Assembly: GCF_026239655.1 (NCBI RefSeq)
Contig: NZ_JAPIVO010000001.1
Location: 806,001 to 870,000, forward strand
Reading direction: 5' to 3'
DNA: 64,000 nt
Origin: Pedobacter sp. MR2016-24
Lineage (GTDB): Bacteria; Bacteroidota; Bacteroidia; Sphingobacteriales; Sphingobacteriaceae
Shown here piece by piece: positions 39,258-49,885 of the stretch. Made by a program: the position numbers and the translations under genes. The notes below the pieces were generated by a model. The model was given only the letters and a program-made list of their open reading frames with translations, did not search any database and was not told the origin of the DNA. Numbering within the stretch: position 1 is the stretch's first letter; each line of letters begins with the position of its first letter.

Positions 39258-40177
39258 GCTTGTCCCAATGCGCTTTCAAGATAATTAATGACTGCCAGAT
39301 CCTCATTTGGTTCGAACCAATGGATCTGGTCGTCTTTGCGAAACCAGGTTAACTGGCGCTTTGCAAAACGGCGGGTATTTTGTTTGATCTTATCTACAGC
39401 TTCATCCAGCGTAATGATTCCCTCCAGGTAATTAAATAATTCTGTGTAACCGACCGTTTTTAACGCATTCAAATCACGGTATGGAGTCAACTGCTTAACT
39501 TCCTCCAGAAGGCCGTTATTCATCATTAAATCCACCCGATTATTTATTCTTTCATAAAGTATAGCCCGATCGGTGTTTAATCCAATTTTGACTATTTTAA
39601 ACGGACGGGATTTTCGGTTATTCGTCATATAAGCGGAGAATTTTTCACCGGTAGAAAGGAAGAATTCAAGGCCGCGGATCATACGCTGAGGATTGAACTG
39701 ATCTACTTTGGCATAATACCCGGGATCGGCCTGCTCCAGCTGCCTGCGTATTTCTGCTATACCATGAGTTGTAAGTAAAGTATTAAGTTCCTCACGCACG
39801 CTTAAATCTGTGTCTGGCAGCTGATCTAATCCATTACATACCGCATCGACATATAAACCTGAGCCCCCGACCATGACCAGCGTTTGGTGATTTTCAAATA
39901 ACTTTTCGGCTAACTGAAGGACTTCGGACTCGAAGTCACCGATACTAAAAAGTGTATCTATGTGATGTGAATTTATGAAATGATGAGTTGCAGCAGACAG
40001 CTCTTCGGCAGAAGGTTTAGCGGTACCAATTTCCATTTCTTTGAAGAATTGCCTGGAATCGGCAGAAATGATTTCTGTAGCAAAATGTTGTGCCAGCACG
40101 ATAGACAAAGCTGTTTTACCTATCGCGGTGGGTCCCACAACTACAATTAAAGTTTTATTATTGCCGTGTTCAGGCAT
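39254..40177 (-). CDS. miaA: tRNA dimethylallyltransferase
   Basis: 307 residues. P-loop GPTAIGKTALS, then SADSRQFFKEMEIGTAKPS and the FNPQRMIRGLEFFLSTG region; the tail has the TRRFAKRQLTWFRKD motif. It prenylates A37 of tRNAs reading UNN codons. Its ATG overlaps the stop of the upstream gene by one base (TAATG), so translation is probably coupled. Confidence 0.95.
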   Translation of the reverse strand: MPEHGNNKTLIVVVGPTAIGKTALSIVLAQHFATEIISADSRQFFKEMEIGTAKPSAEELSAATHHFINSHHIDTLFSIGDFESEVLQLAEKLFENHQTLVMVGGSGLYVDAVCNGLDQLPDTDLSVREELNTLLTTHGIAEIRRQLEQADPGYYAKVDQFNPQRMIRGLEFFLSTGEKFSAYMTNNRKSRPFKIVKIGLNTDRAILYERINNRVDLMMNNGLLEEVKQLTPYRDLNALKTVGYTELFNYLEGIITLDEAVDKIKQNTRRFAKRQLTWFRKDDQIHWFEPNEDLAVINYLESALGQA

Positions 40178-40830
40178 TAATAATCCTCTTTGCTGTCAAA
40201 TTCTTCATCTTCGAAATCACCACCATCGCCAAATTCGTCAGCTGAATCATCCTCTTCATCTGCATCTTCATTTTTTTCGGTGGTATTGATGCCTCTGCCG
40301 TCCATTGCTTCCAGTTCCTCACTGTCTTCAGGTACGAAATCCATTTCATTAAGAAAATCAAAATCAGACGAAGCCACTGCCGCTGTAGCGGTTGCCGCTG
40401 CCGCCATATTACTGGAGTCAAAGATTTTTGGTGCCTCACCTATCGTTTTAAACAGGAAGGGATATTCGACTTTTGGATCATCCTGTAAAATGATTTTAAT
40501 CAGTTCTACATGGAAGTCATATGGCCTTTCAAAATTATATATATAATAGAATTTCTGGTGTGGATCTTCAATAAAGCTGCTGAGTTTTGCTTTTTCCATC
40601 AAAGTTACACCATTGTCTATCTTCCTCTGGATTGGAAGGTAAGCAATTTCATCTCCTTTGATCCAATGATCGGAGCTCACATAAAAAGATGAAGCTTTCT
40701 CAGCATTGTAACCGGTTGAACGGTGTAATGCTTTGTGTAAATCTTCGAAAGTTTGAGTGGACTTGATATCGATCTCTCTCACCACCTCATCGTAGTCTTC
40801 AAAACTAAGTCTAAATCTATAAATTGCCAT
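40177..40830 (-). CDS. PRiA4_ORF3-like protein with a very acidic tail
   Basis: 217 residues. The N-terminal ~140 residues (YRFRLSFEDYDEVVREIDIK, TFEDLHKALHRSTGY, FYVSSDHWIKGDEI) match the plasmid pRiA4b ORF-3-like family, whose molecular function is not settled. Residues ~165-217 are almost all Asp/Glu with Ser/Gly, a likely disordered polyanionic tail. It is the first gene of a two-gene unit with miaA (one-base overlap). No mobile-element context is present despite the family name. Confidence 0.8.
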   Translation of the reverse strand: MAIYRFRLSFEDYDEVVREIDIKSTQTFEDLHKALHRSTGYNAEKASSFYVSSDHWIKGDEIAYLPIQRKIDNGVTLMEKAKLSSFIEDPHQKFYYIYNFERPYDFHVELIKIILQDDPKVEYPFLFKTIGEAPKIFDSSNMAAAATATAAVASSDFDFLNEMDFVPEDSEELEAMDGRGINTTEKNEDADEEDDSADEFGDGGDFEDEEFDSKEDY

Positions 40831-40880
40831 TTGAGCTGTATTTCTATCTATAAAATTATAAAAATAAAATATATTTAATG

Positions 40881-42296
40881 TTATCGGGATTGTTCTGCCA
40901 CCGGAATCAATCCAAATTCTTTTCCTTTCATCAGCATAAATGCTAACGCCTGATCGTGATCATTTGTTATTTCTCCTTCCAGAATAGCTTCACGGATGGC
41001 ATTTTTAATCATGCCTACTTCCTTACCTGCTGAAATTCCGAATACTTCCATAATATCATTTCCAGATACAGGAGGCTGCCAGTTCCTGATTTTGTCGCGT
41101 TCTTCTACATCCTTAAGTTTCTGTTTGACCAGCTCAAAGTTGTTCCGGTATTTTTTTACTTTGTACTCATTTTTTGTGGTCACGTCTGCATTGCAGAGCA
41201 GCATGAGGCTTTCTATATCTTCACCGGCATCGAACAGTAATCTTCTTACCGCAGAATCGGTGACAATCTCCTGAGCTAGTACAATAGGCCTGAGATGCAG
41301 CTGAACCAGCTTCTGAACGAATTTCATTTTCTCGTTCAGCGGTAATTTTAATTGTGTAAAGATTTGCGGCACCATTCTGGCACCTTTATCTTCATGCCCA
41401 TGGAACGTCCAGCCATGATTTTCTTCAAAACGTTTGGTAGGAGGTTTGGCAATGTCATGCAAAATTGCTGCCCAGCGCAGCCAGAGGTCGCCCGTTACCT
41501 CACAAATATTATCCAGCACCTGAAGTGTGTGATAGAAATTGTCTTTATGACCTTTTCCATTGATGATTTCCACACCATACAGGTTTGCCATTTGAGGGAA
41601 TATGAGGTGTAAAAGTCCGGTATCAAAAAGATGCTTGAATCCTATAGAGGGAACAGGAGACAGGATAATCTTATTTAGTTCATCCGTGATACGCTCTTTT
41701 GAAACTATTTTAATTCTGTCCTTTTGTTTTGAAATGGCTGCTAATGCGGCTTTATCAATATTAAAATTTAGCTGAGTGGCAAAACGTATGGCACGCATCA
41801 TCCGCAAAGGATCATCTGAAAATGTAACCTCGGGATCCAGAGGAGTGCGGATCAGCCTGTTATTAAGATCCTCCACACCATTAAAAGGATTAACAAGATC
41901 ACCATAAGTATCTTTATTCAGCGAGATTGCCAATGCATTGATTGTAAAGTCCCTTCTTAGCTGATCGTCTTCAATGGTACCATTTTCAACTATAGGCTTG
42001 CGTGAATCTGCGCGGTAAGATTCTTTTCTTGCCCCCACAAATTCTATTTCAAGATCCTGAAACCTTAACATGGCAGTTCCAAAATTCTTAAATACTGCAA
42101 CCTTGCTTTTTAATTGTTTACCAGCCAATTCAGCAAATTCTATCCCGTTCCCTAAAATCACAACGTCGATATCTTTCGAGGGTCTGCTTAGGAATATATC
42201 GCGCACATATCCTCCAATTACATAAGCTTCAGTTTGAGTTTCAGCGGCAATATTTGCAAGAATTTTAAAAACAGGATGTCCTAAGTTTTTTTTCAA
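40881..42296 (-). CDS. CCA tRNA nucleotidyltransferase (poly(A) polymerase family) with HD domain
   Basis: 471 residues from a TTG at 42296 ([20 protein letters not shown]); no ATG lies in frame just upstream and the residues fit the family start. The nucleotidyltransferase core is [20 protein letters not shown] with the DxD metal motif; an RNA-binding helical part follows, then an HD phosphohydrolase domain ([17 protein letters not shown]). It adds or repairs the CCA end; none of the tRNA genes in this window encodes CCA, so this activity is needed. Class II CCA enzymes and poly(A) polymerases cannot be separated by eye. Confidence 0.88.
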   Translation of the reverse strand: MKKNLGHPVFKILANIAAETQTEAYVIGGYVRDIFLSRPSKDIDVVILGNGIEFAELAGKQLKSKVAVFKNFGTAMLRFQDLEIEFVGARKESYRADSRKPIVENGTIEDDQLRRDFTINALAISLNKDTYGDLVNPFNGVEDLNNRLIRTPLDPEVTFSDDPLRMMRAIRFATQLNFNIDKAALAAISKQKDRIKIVSKERITDELNKIILSPVPSIGFKHLFDTGLLHLIFPQMANLYGVEIINGKGHKDNFYHTLQVLDNICEVTGDLWLRWAAILHDIAKPPTKRFEENHGWTFHGHEDKGARMVPQIFTQLKLPLNEKMKFVQKLVQLHLRPIVLAQEIVTDSAVRRLLFDAGEDIESLMLLCNADVTTKNEYKVKKYRNNFELVKQKLKDVEERDKIRNWQPPVSGNDIMEVFGISAGKEVGMIKNAIREAILEGEITNDHDQALAFMLMKGKEFGLIPVAEQSR

Positions 42297-42352
42297 AATG
42301 GGTATTATTTGTTTGTGGTGGTATGCTATGGAATTTGCAAAAGTAATAAAAC

Positions 42353-42919
42353 TTACTTTCTTATAAAGGAAAATTGGCCGGATGGGCTCAATTTCATTAT
42401 AGTAGAAGCTTTTTTCGGCTCTTTGTCATCCTGTTGCCAATCCACAACGTAATCCACAGCATCTTTAATACTTTCGTCAATTTCGTCAAAAAAACGTGGT
42501 GAGGGCTGACCGGAAATATTTGCCGATGTTGAGGTAATTGGTTTTCTGAAGCGCTGCAGGAGCGGATGTACGAATTCATGTTTAACCACCCTGACACCAA
42601 TGCTACCGTCTGCACTGATGACATTTTTAGCTAAATTCTTTGCGCCTGAAAGGATGATAGTAAGCGGATTTTTAGCATATTCAATCAAATCATATGCTAC
42701 CTCCGGGATGTCTTCCGCATAACTCTGCAGTTTGGAATCATTGTCTACCAGGATAATAAAGCTTTTGTCCGAAGAACGCCCTTTAATTGTATTTATTTTT
42801 TCAACCGCCTCCTCATTGGTTGCATCGCAGCCGAGGCCCCAGACGGTATCAGTAGGGTACAGGATCACTCCTCCATTTTTAAGTACAGTCAATGCCTTTT
42901 CAATTTCTGTTTTTAGCAT
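42353..42919 (-). CDS. L-threonylcarbamoyladenylate synthase (Sua5/YciO/YrdC family)
   Basis: 188 residues. It has [20 protein letters not shown], the [13 protein letters not shown] strand and the C-terminal [13 protein letters not shown] segment of the YrdC fold. It makes the threonylcarbamoyl-AMP used for t6A37 in tRNA. Single-domain length points to TsaC rather than a two-domain Sua5. miaA and the CCA enzyme nearby make a tRNA-maturation neighbourhood. Confidence 0.9.
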   Translation of the reverse strand: MLKTEIEKALTVLKNGGVILYPTDTVWGLGCDATNEEAVEKINTIKGRSSDKSFIILVDNDSKLQSYAEDIPEVAYDLIEYAKNPLTIILSGAKNLAKNVISADGSIGVRVVKHEFVHPLLQRFRKPITSTSANISGQPSPRFFDEIDESIKDAVDYVVDWQQDDKEPKKASTIMKLSPSGQFSFIRK

Positions 42920-42949
42920 GCTGTAAATTTATTAAATAATCTGCGGTAT

Positions 42950-44077
42950 TCACATTTTTGGCGGAATGTTGAGGTAACAATCCATTAATTCTGCAGCAAC
43001 CTGTGCTGTGTTGAATTGTTGTACGTGTGCTAATCCTTTTTCTATCATCTCTTTAGCCAGGTCCGGGCGACTAAGAATAGAATTTATCGCATTCGCCAAG
43101 GTAACCGGGTCATTAGGGTCAATATAGATACTCGCTGGTCCGCCTGCTTCTTCCAGGCAGGATCCGGTAGCTGCTACTACGGGTATGCTCCCGTATAGTG
43201 CTTCGATGATGGGTATGCCGAAGCCTTCGTAAAAAGAGGGGTAGACGAATACTGCTGCCATTTGATATATTGCAGGTAAATCTGTGAAGGGAATATCTTT
43301 AAGGAAAATTACCCTGTCTTCCAGCCCCAGTTTTTTAATTTCACTCCGAACCAGCTGGGCATAGGCTTTACTTTTTCCTACCACCACAAGTTGATGATCA
43401 GCCTGCACGTTTTTCATTGCCTGGACAAGCAGCAGCAAATTTTTCCTCGGCTCTATGGTGCCTACGTTCAGGATATATTTCTGCGGCAGTCTATATTTTT
43501 GTCTGACTGATGACTTAAATTCTTCTCTTGCCTGTCGTTTAAAAGAATCGTCACAGGTTTGATAAACGACTTTTATCTTTTCTGGTGCGATCTGGTAGAA
43601 CTCGATAATATCCTGTTTGGTTTTTTCACTGATGGCAATAATCAGATCCGCGTTTTCACAGGCATATCTGCTCTTGAAGTTATAGATTTGTCTGTCTATG
43701 AATTTGTAGTTTTTGGGAAAACGGAAAAAGATAAGGTCATGGATCGTGACTACCGTTTTGATTTTTCCGGTTTTCATTCCGAAAGGAATTTCATTACTTA
43801 ACCCGTGAAAAATATCAATCTTATCCTTCTGCAGCTGTCTTTTAATGCCAAAACTTCTCCAGAGAATTGAAGTGCTGCTTTTATTCGGGAATTTGAGCTG
43901 AATACGTTTATCACTAAAAAAAGAAGTGATTTGTCTGGATTGTTTAACCTTTGAGGTATAAACAAGATATTGGTTTTGATGAAAAAAATCCGACAGTTGT
44001 GAAATCAAAGCCCGGCTGTAATTCCCGAGGCCTGTTTCATTATTTGCTGCTCTTTTTCCATCAAAACCAAACTTCAT
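42950..44077 (-). CDS. Glycosyltransferase, GT4-like (GT-B fold)
   Basis: 375 residues. The acceptor half has NNETGLGNYSRALISQL; the donor half has NVGTIEPRKNLLLLVQAMKN and the EGFGIPIIEALYGSIPVV donor-site motif with its two Glu. No membrane segment, so it likely acts at the cytoplasmic face on a polysaccharide or lipid. Its ATG overlaps the dapD stop (TAATG), so the two are coupled though functionally unrelated. Acceptor and sugar unknown. Confidence 0.85.
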   Translation of the reverse strand: MKFGFDGKRAANNETGLGNYSRALISQLSDFFHQNQYLVYTSKVKQSRQITSFFSDKRIQLKFPNKSSTSILWRSFGIKRQLQKDKIDIFHGLSNEIPFGMKTGKIKTVVTIHDLIFFRFPKNYKFIDRQIYNFKSRYACENADLIIAISEKTKQDIIEFYQIAPEKIKVVYQTCDDSFKRQAREEFKSSVRQKYRLPQKYILNVGTIEPRKNLLLLVQAMKNVQADHQLVVVGKSKAYAQLVRSEIKKLGLEDRVIFLKDIPFTDLPAIYQMAAVFVYPSFYEGFGIPIIEALYGSIPVVAATGSCLEEAGGPASIYIDPNDPVTLANAINSILSRPDLAKEMIEKGLAHVQQFNTAQVAAELMDCYLNIPPKM

Positions 44078-44895
44078 TAAACTGCTACATTATGTTCTCT
44101 TAATGCATCATTAAGCGAAGTTTTTTTATCAGTTGATTCTTTACGTTTTCCAATGATTAAAGCACAAGGAACCTGGTAATCACCTGCAGGGAATTTTTTA
44201 GTATAACTTCCCGGGATCACAACAGATCTTGCCGGAACAATACCTTTATATTCTACTGGTGTAGGGCCTGTTACGTCAATGATTTTTGTAGAGGCAGTTA
44301 ATACTACGTTAGCACCTAATACTGCTTCACGTTCAACGCGTACACCTTCTACTACAATTGCTCTTGATCCAAGGAAACAGCCGTCTTCGATAATTACCGG
44401 AGCAGCCTGGATAGGTTCCAATACGCCACCGATACCAACACCGCCGCTTAAGTGAACATGTTTGCCTATTTGCGCACATGATCCTACAGTAGCCCAGGTA
44501 TCCACCATTGTACCTTCGTCTATATAAGCACCGATATTAACAAATGAAGGCATCATGATTACGCCTTTGGCGATGAAAGCACCATAACGTGCGATACCAC
44601 CAGGAACAACCCTCACACCTAATTCTTTATAGTTGTTTTTTAATTTCATTTTATCATGAAATACAAAAGGACCAACTGTAGATTCTTTCATTTCTCTGAT
44701 AGGGAAATAAAGGATTACTGCTTTTTTAATCCATTCATTGATTCCCCAAGAATTCAAAATAGGTTCAGCAACACGAAGCTCTCCTTGTTCCAACTGGATA
44801 ATTACAGTTTCGATTGCTTCGCAATATTCGGTATATTCCAATAAAGACCTGTCTTCCCATGCGGCCTCAATTAACTTTTTAAGTTCTTTGATCAT
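44077..44895 (-). CDS. dapD: Tetrahydrodipicolinate N-succinyltransferase
   Basis: 272 residues from the ATG at 44895 (MIKELKKLIEAAWEDRSLLE); a TTG 6 bases upstream is less likely. The left-handed beta-helix hexapeptide repeats run from about residue 105 to 220 (GVIMMPSFVNIGAYIDEGTM, GSCAQIGKHVHLSGGVGIGG). It uses succinyl-CoA in lysine and meso-diaminopimelate synthesis. N-terminal residues (WGINEWIKKAVILYFPIREM) fit DapD. Confidence 0.95.
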   Translation of the reverse strand: MIKELKKLIEAAWEDRSLLEYTEYCEAIETVIIQLEQGELRVAEPILNSWGINEWIKKAVILYFPIREMKESTVGPFVFHDKMKLKNNYKELGVRVVPGGIARYGAFIAKGVIMMPSFVNIGAYIDEGTMVDTWATVGSCAQIGKHVHLSGGVGIGGVLEPIQAAPVIIEDGCFLGSRAIVVEGVRVEREAVLGANVVLTASTKIIDVTGPTPVEYKGIVPARSVVIPGSYTKKFPAGDYQVPCALIIGKRKESTDKKTSLNDALREHNVAV

Positions 44896-44936
44896 TGTCA
44901 ATTTAAATTTTTCACAAAATAAATCAATTTTATGTA

Positions 44937-44965
44937 TTGAGCGATCTTTTACTTGTGTATTTTTG
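44937..44965 (+). promoter_or_regulatory. Promoter of the S4-domain gene, near-leaderless
   Basis: TTG at 44937-44939, 18 bases, TATTTTTG at 44958-44965. The ATG at 44973 is only 7 bases after the -7 element, so a leader of at most about 3 nt is expected. Confidence 0.65.
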
Positions 44966-44972
44966 ATTTTTT

Positions 44973-45383
44973 ATGGCAGAGCAGGAAAAACTAAGGATAG
45001 ATAAGTACTTGTGGGCAATCAGATTGTTCAAGACAAGGACTCTGGCGACAGAAGCATGTAAAGCCGGTCGTGTTAAATTTAACGGACAAAATATTAAAGC
45101 TTCCGTCATTGTGAAACCGGGAGATGTTTATCAGGTATCTAAAGGAATAGAAAAAAAAGTGATAGAGGTGGTAGAACTTTTATACACCCGCGTTGAATCC
45201 AAGATTGCAGTGACCAAATACAAGGATATTACACCCCTGGAAGAAACACATGCCTATAAATCCATGTTTCATGCCCCTGTTTTGACCAGGGACAGGGGAG
45301 CGGGCAGGCCAACCAAGAGAGACCGCCGGGAGATTGATGACCTGACGGGTAACTTGTTTGATGAAGAAAAGAAGGATGAATAA
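44973..45383 (+). CDS. S4-domain RNA-binding protein, Hsp15-like
   Basis: 136 residues. The S4 fold begins at once (LRIDKYLWAIRLFKTRTLAT, CKAGRVKFNGQNIKAS, VKPGDVYQV), and a basic tail follows (RDRGAGRPTKRDRREIDDL). Hsp15 rescues dissociated 50S-peptidyl-tRNA complexes in E. coli; here the identification is by fold. The gene faces OmpH and shares a bidirectional terminator with it. Confidence 0.88.
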   Translation: MAEQEKLRIDKYLWAIRLFKTRTLATEACKAGRVKFNGQNIKASVIVKPGDVYQVSKGIEKKVIEVVELLYTRVESKIAVTKYKDITPLEETHAYKSMFHAPVLTRDRGAGRPTKRDRREIDDLTGNLFDEEKKDE

Positions 45384-45430
45384 CCTGATTTATGCAGCAG
45401 TTTTCCATCCCATTTCAGAAAATATGTTTA

Positions 45431-45465
45431 AAAAAAATGCCCCGGAATTCCGGAGCATTTTTTAA
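45431..45465. terminator. Bidirectional terminator between the S4 gene and the OmpH-like gene
   Basis: AATGCCCCGG / CCGGAGCATT stem (one mismatch) around AATT, preceded by a run of A and followed by a run of T, so it can work on both strands. Confidence 0.8.
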
Positions 45466-45479
45466 CATCTGTTAAATGC

Positions 45480-46085
45480 TTATTTTTTGTCTGCTTTATA
45501 ACCTTCATTTAAGCCTACGATAACTTCACTTGTTACATCAAGTGCCGGATCAGCATATAAGATAGCACTGTTACCTTTTTGATAAGTGAGCACCATTTTA
45601 AAGCCTTTATCTTTTGCGTATATTTTCAGGTAGTCAGCAATTTTATTGTATAATTTTTCCTGCTCTTTAGCTTGCTCATCCTGCAAAGCTGCACCGGCAT
45701 TTTGCTGATAAGACTGTAATTCCTGTTGCTTACGCGCCAGTCTCTGTTCTGTAGCAGCTCTCTGATCAGCAGGAAGCGTGTTTTGTTGCTGCTGATATTC
45801 AGCTACTTCACGCTGAAAAGCTTGTTGTTTAGATCCTAAATCTGTCTGAGCAGCTTTAGATTTTGTATCTAATTTAACTTTCAGGTCTTTGAAATACTCA
45901 TATTTAGTCAGTAATGAGTCAGAGTTCACATAGACTATAGGCTCATTGTTTTTAACTGATCCTGCTTCAGGCTTAGTAGTAGTACCTGCAGCAGGTGTAT
46001 TTTCTTTATTCTGGCAGGAAGCCATAACGGAAACTAATGCTACTGCGGTAGCTAGTGTGCTTAGTTTTAAGTTTGTTCTGTTCAT
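45480..46085 (-). CDS. OmpH/Skp-like lipoprotein
   Basis: 201 residues. The N-terminus ends in a lipobox, VSVMASC with Cys24, so it should be a lipoprotein, unlike soluble Skp. After a low-complexity linker comes VYVNSDSLLTKYEYFKDLKV and a long coiled coil (~70-150, Gln-rich) ending in LYADPALDVTSEVIVGLNEG, the OmpH pattern. Skp-type chaperones carry outer-membrane proteins through the periplasm; the role here is inferred. Lipid attachment with QN after Cys is typical of Bacteroidota lipoproteins. Confidence 0.85.
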   Translation of the reverse strand: MNRTNLKLSTLATAVALVSVMASCQNKENTPAAGTTTKPEAGSVKNNEPIVYVNSDSLLTKYEYFKDLKVKLDTKSKAAQTDLGSKQQAFQREVAEYQQQQNTLPADQRAATEQRLARKQQELQSYQQNAGAALQDEQAKEQEKLYNKIADYLKIYAKDKGFKMVLTYQKGNSAILYADPALDVTSEVIVGLNEGYKADKK

Positions 46086-46182
46086 TTATCTGTTTGTTAT
46101 TTTCTGTTCTTATAAAGGAATTTTTACAGCAATTCAGGCTGAAGCTGATTGATCAGGTCTGATTTTGACTTATAAATTTTAG

Positions 46183-46190
46183 CAAATATA
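46183..46190 (-). promoter_or_regulatory. Weak candidate -7 element for the OmpH-like gene
   Basis: On the minus strand TATATTTG matches TAnnTTTG, about 97 bases before the ATG. No -33 TTG at the usual distance was seen. Confidence 0.25.
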
Positions 46191-46269
46191 AAATTTCAAA
46201 TTTAGTATCCTAAATAACTCCTTTTTTTTGAGCAGTTTCAGCGGGATTCTACTCAAATAGTTATCCACA

Positions 46270-48285
<2,016 letters not shown>

Positions 48286-48302
48286 TCATTGCGCTTAATC
48301 AT

Positions 48303-48344
48303 AAAAAATAAGGGGCTTCTCAAAAGGACAGCCCCTTATTTTTT
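48303..48344. terminator. Bidirectional terminator between gyrB and the bestrophin gene
   Basis: AAAAAATAAGGGGCT pairs with AGCCCCTTATTTTTT; the A-run and T-run let it act on both strands. Confidence 0.9.
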
Positions 48345-49272
48345 ACAGGATATAATACGTGCCGGCTTTCATAGTTACTTCTGATGCTTCTTTGTTTTTC
48401 TCAAAGTTTTCATCATTTAACATCTGACATAAATCACGTTCAATAGTTCTTGATATCGTTGTTGTTGGTGTATCTGTAGGTTTATTTTCGAAAGGATCCT
48501 GCAGATGAATAGCCATTTTTTCAATCAGCAGGAATGAAGCTGCAATTGCAATTACGATGGGTACTTCAAAATAACCAAAGAATTCAATCAGCCCAAATGG
48601 CAGCATCATAATGAATAGGTTGATGGTCATATTGATATACCTGCTGTAAGTAACAGGAAATACCGTGTTCTTGATTCTTTCTGAACCACCCATGCGGTCA
48701 CATAAATTGCTCAATGACCTGTCCAGCTCTACTTGCTGATAAGGATTGATCCACCCTTCTTTCATTGCGCGTTTGATGTCTCTCGCATGCAATTCCAGGA
48801 TGGACATGGGCACGTTTGTATAACCTTTTACGAATTCCAGTTCTTCTTCTTTCATTAATCTGTCGAGCCCCGAAATAGGGTTGGTTTTTCTTAGCGACTG
48901 ACTCAATCCATAAGCCCAGGCAATTTGTCTTTTGATGAACCGCTCTTTGAACAATTGTATTTCAGCGGAATAATATGGATCGTCTATGAAATACAATATC
49001 TGCCGCGCGATTGTGCGGGAGTCATTCACTATTGCTCCCCAGAGTATTCTGGCTTCCCACCACCTGTCATATGCCTGATTAGAACGGAATGCAAGCAATA
49101 ATGAGATAACGGTGCCGAGTAAAGCCGGTACTGCAATTGGAATAGAGATTCTTGTAAAGTGGAAATTTTCATAGAGAACGACTATACCTACAGCGTAAAC
49201 TGTGACCAGTATAAGTTCTTTGGTTATTTTCCCAAAAATGTAGGTAAGCGGAATATTATGTTTCAGCAGCAT
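48343..49272 (-). CDS. Bestrophin/UPF0187-family membrane channel
   Basis: 309 residues. Membrane segments near residues 15-35, 38-60, ~215-235 and ~240-255; SRISIPIAVPALLGTVISLL with LAFRSNQAYDRWWEARILWG, the bestrophin signature, and a second pair NMTINLFIMMLPFGLIEFFG. Bacterial homologues are pentameric ion channels; ion selectivity is not readable here. The stop overlaps the terminator. A Usp-like gene follows upstream with 26 bases between them. Confidence 0.88.
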   Translation of the reverse strand: MLLKHNIPLTYIFGKITKELILVTVYAVGIVVLYENFHFTRISIPIAVPALLGTVISLLLAFRSNQAYDRWWEARILWGAIVNDSRTIARQILYFIDDPYYSAEIQLFKERFIKRQIAWAYGLSQSLRKTNPISGLDRLMKEEELEFVKGYTNVPMSILELHARDIKRAMKEGWINPYQQVELDRSLSNLCDRMGGSERIKNTVFPVTYSRYINMTINLFIMMLPFGLIEFFGYFEVPIVIAIAASFLLIEKMAIHLQDPFENKPTDTPTTTISRTIERDLCQMLNDENFEKNKEASEVTMKAGTYYIL

Positions 49273-49298
49273 ATGAGAAAAATTTAAAGGTGAACAGA

Positions 49299-49787
49299 TC
49301 AGGCCATTTCGGCCATAGAATTTTGTGCTTTTTCAATAATTGTTTCTTCAGCTATTGGCACAGGTAAGTACATTTCCTTTATTACCGGGATTCCCGATTT
49401 ATTAAGGAAACTGGAAGGGTCAATACTGTATTTGGAAATCTTGTTGAAATTGTAATGACCAGGATAAAAAATCGCATCAACTTCATTGGCTTCTGCGAAG
49501 TTCCTGAATGCAGCCATGGTACTGCCATAGAAATATTCGATCTGCAGCATTTTTACCGGCTCATTTTTCGCTTTGAGCTCATAACAGGCCTTATGAAAGG
49601 CTTCCGGAATAGTTCCGTATTCAGTAGTTCTGCGGCTGAGCATCAGCAGATCTGAAATACTATCGGTGAGCTTGTAGGCATGAAAGAATATCAGTTTAAA
49701 AGTCTCATCCGGGAAATTGCCGAAAATGCCCTGCGATGCGTGTACTGAAGCTTCGTTAAAATCAGTTGGAATCAAAATCGTTTTCAT
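49299..49787 (-). CDS. Universal-stress-protein-like protein
   Basis: 162 residues. Starts MKTILIPTDFNEASVHASQG, the typical Usp first strand, and has a C-terminal strand GIPVIKEMYLP. The usual GxxG-N9-GS ATP loop is not recognisable; instead FYPGHYNFNKISKYSIDPSS sits at that point, so nucleotide binding is uncertain. It may share a transcript with the bestrophin gene. Confidence 0.7.
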   Translation of the reverse strand: MKTILIPTDFNEASVHASQGIFGNFPDETFKLIFFHAYKLTDSISDLLMLSRRTTEYGTIPEAFHKACYELKAKNEPVKMLQIEYFYGSTMAAFRNFAEANEVDAIFYPGHYNFNKISKYSIDPSSFLNKSGIPVIKEMYLPVPIAEETIIEKAQNSMAEMA

Positions 49788-49885
49788 AATGTATAATTTT
49801 CTGTTGAGAATTAATACAATAATACAGCGGGGAGATTACAGCGGATTAAGAACGGTATTAGAATGAGATTAGAATTGACGATTGT

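Noticed and set aside
40177..40830. Mobile element passenger gene
   Set aside because: The family name comes from plasmid and IS contexts, but no transposase or inverted repeats flank it and it overlaps miaA.
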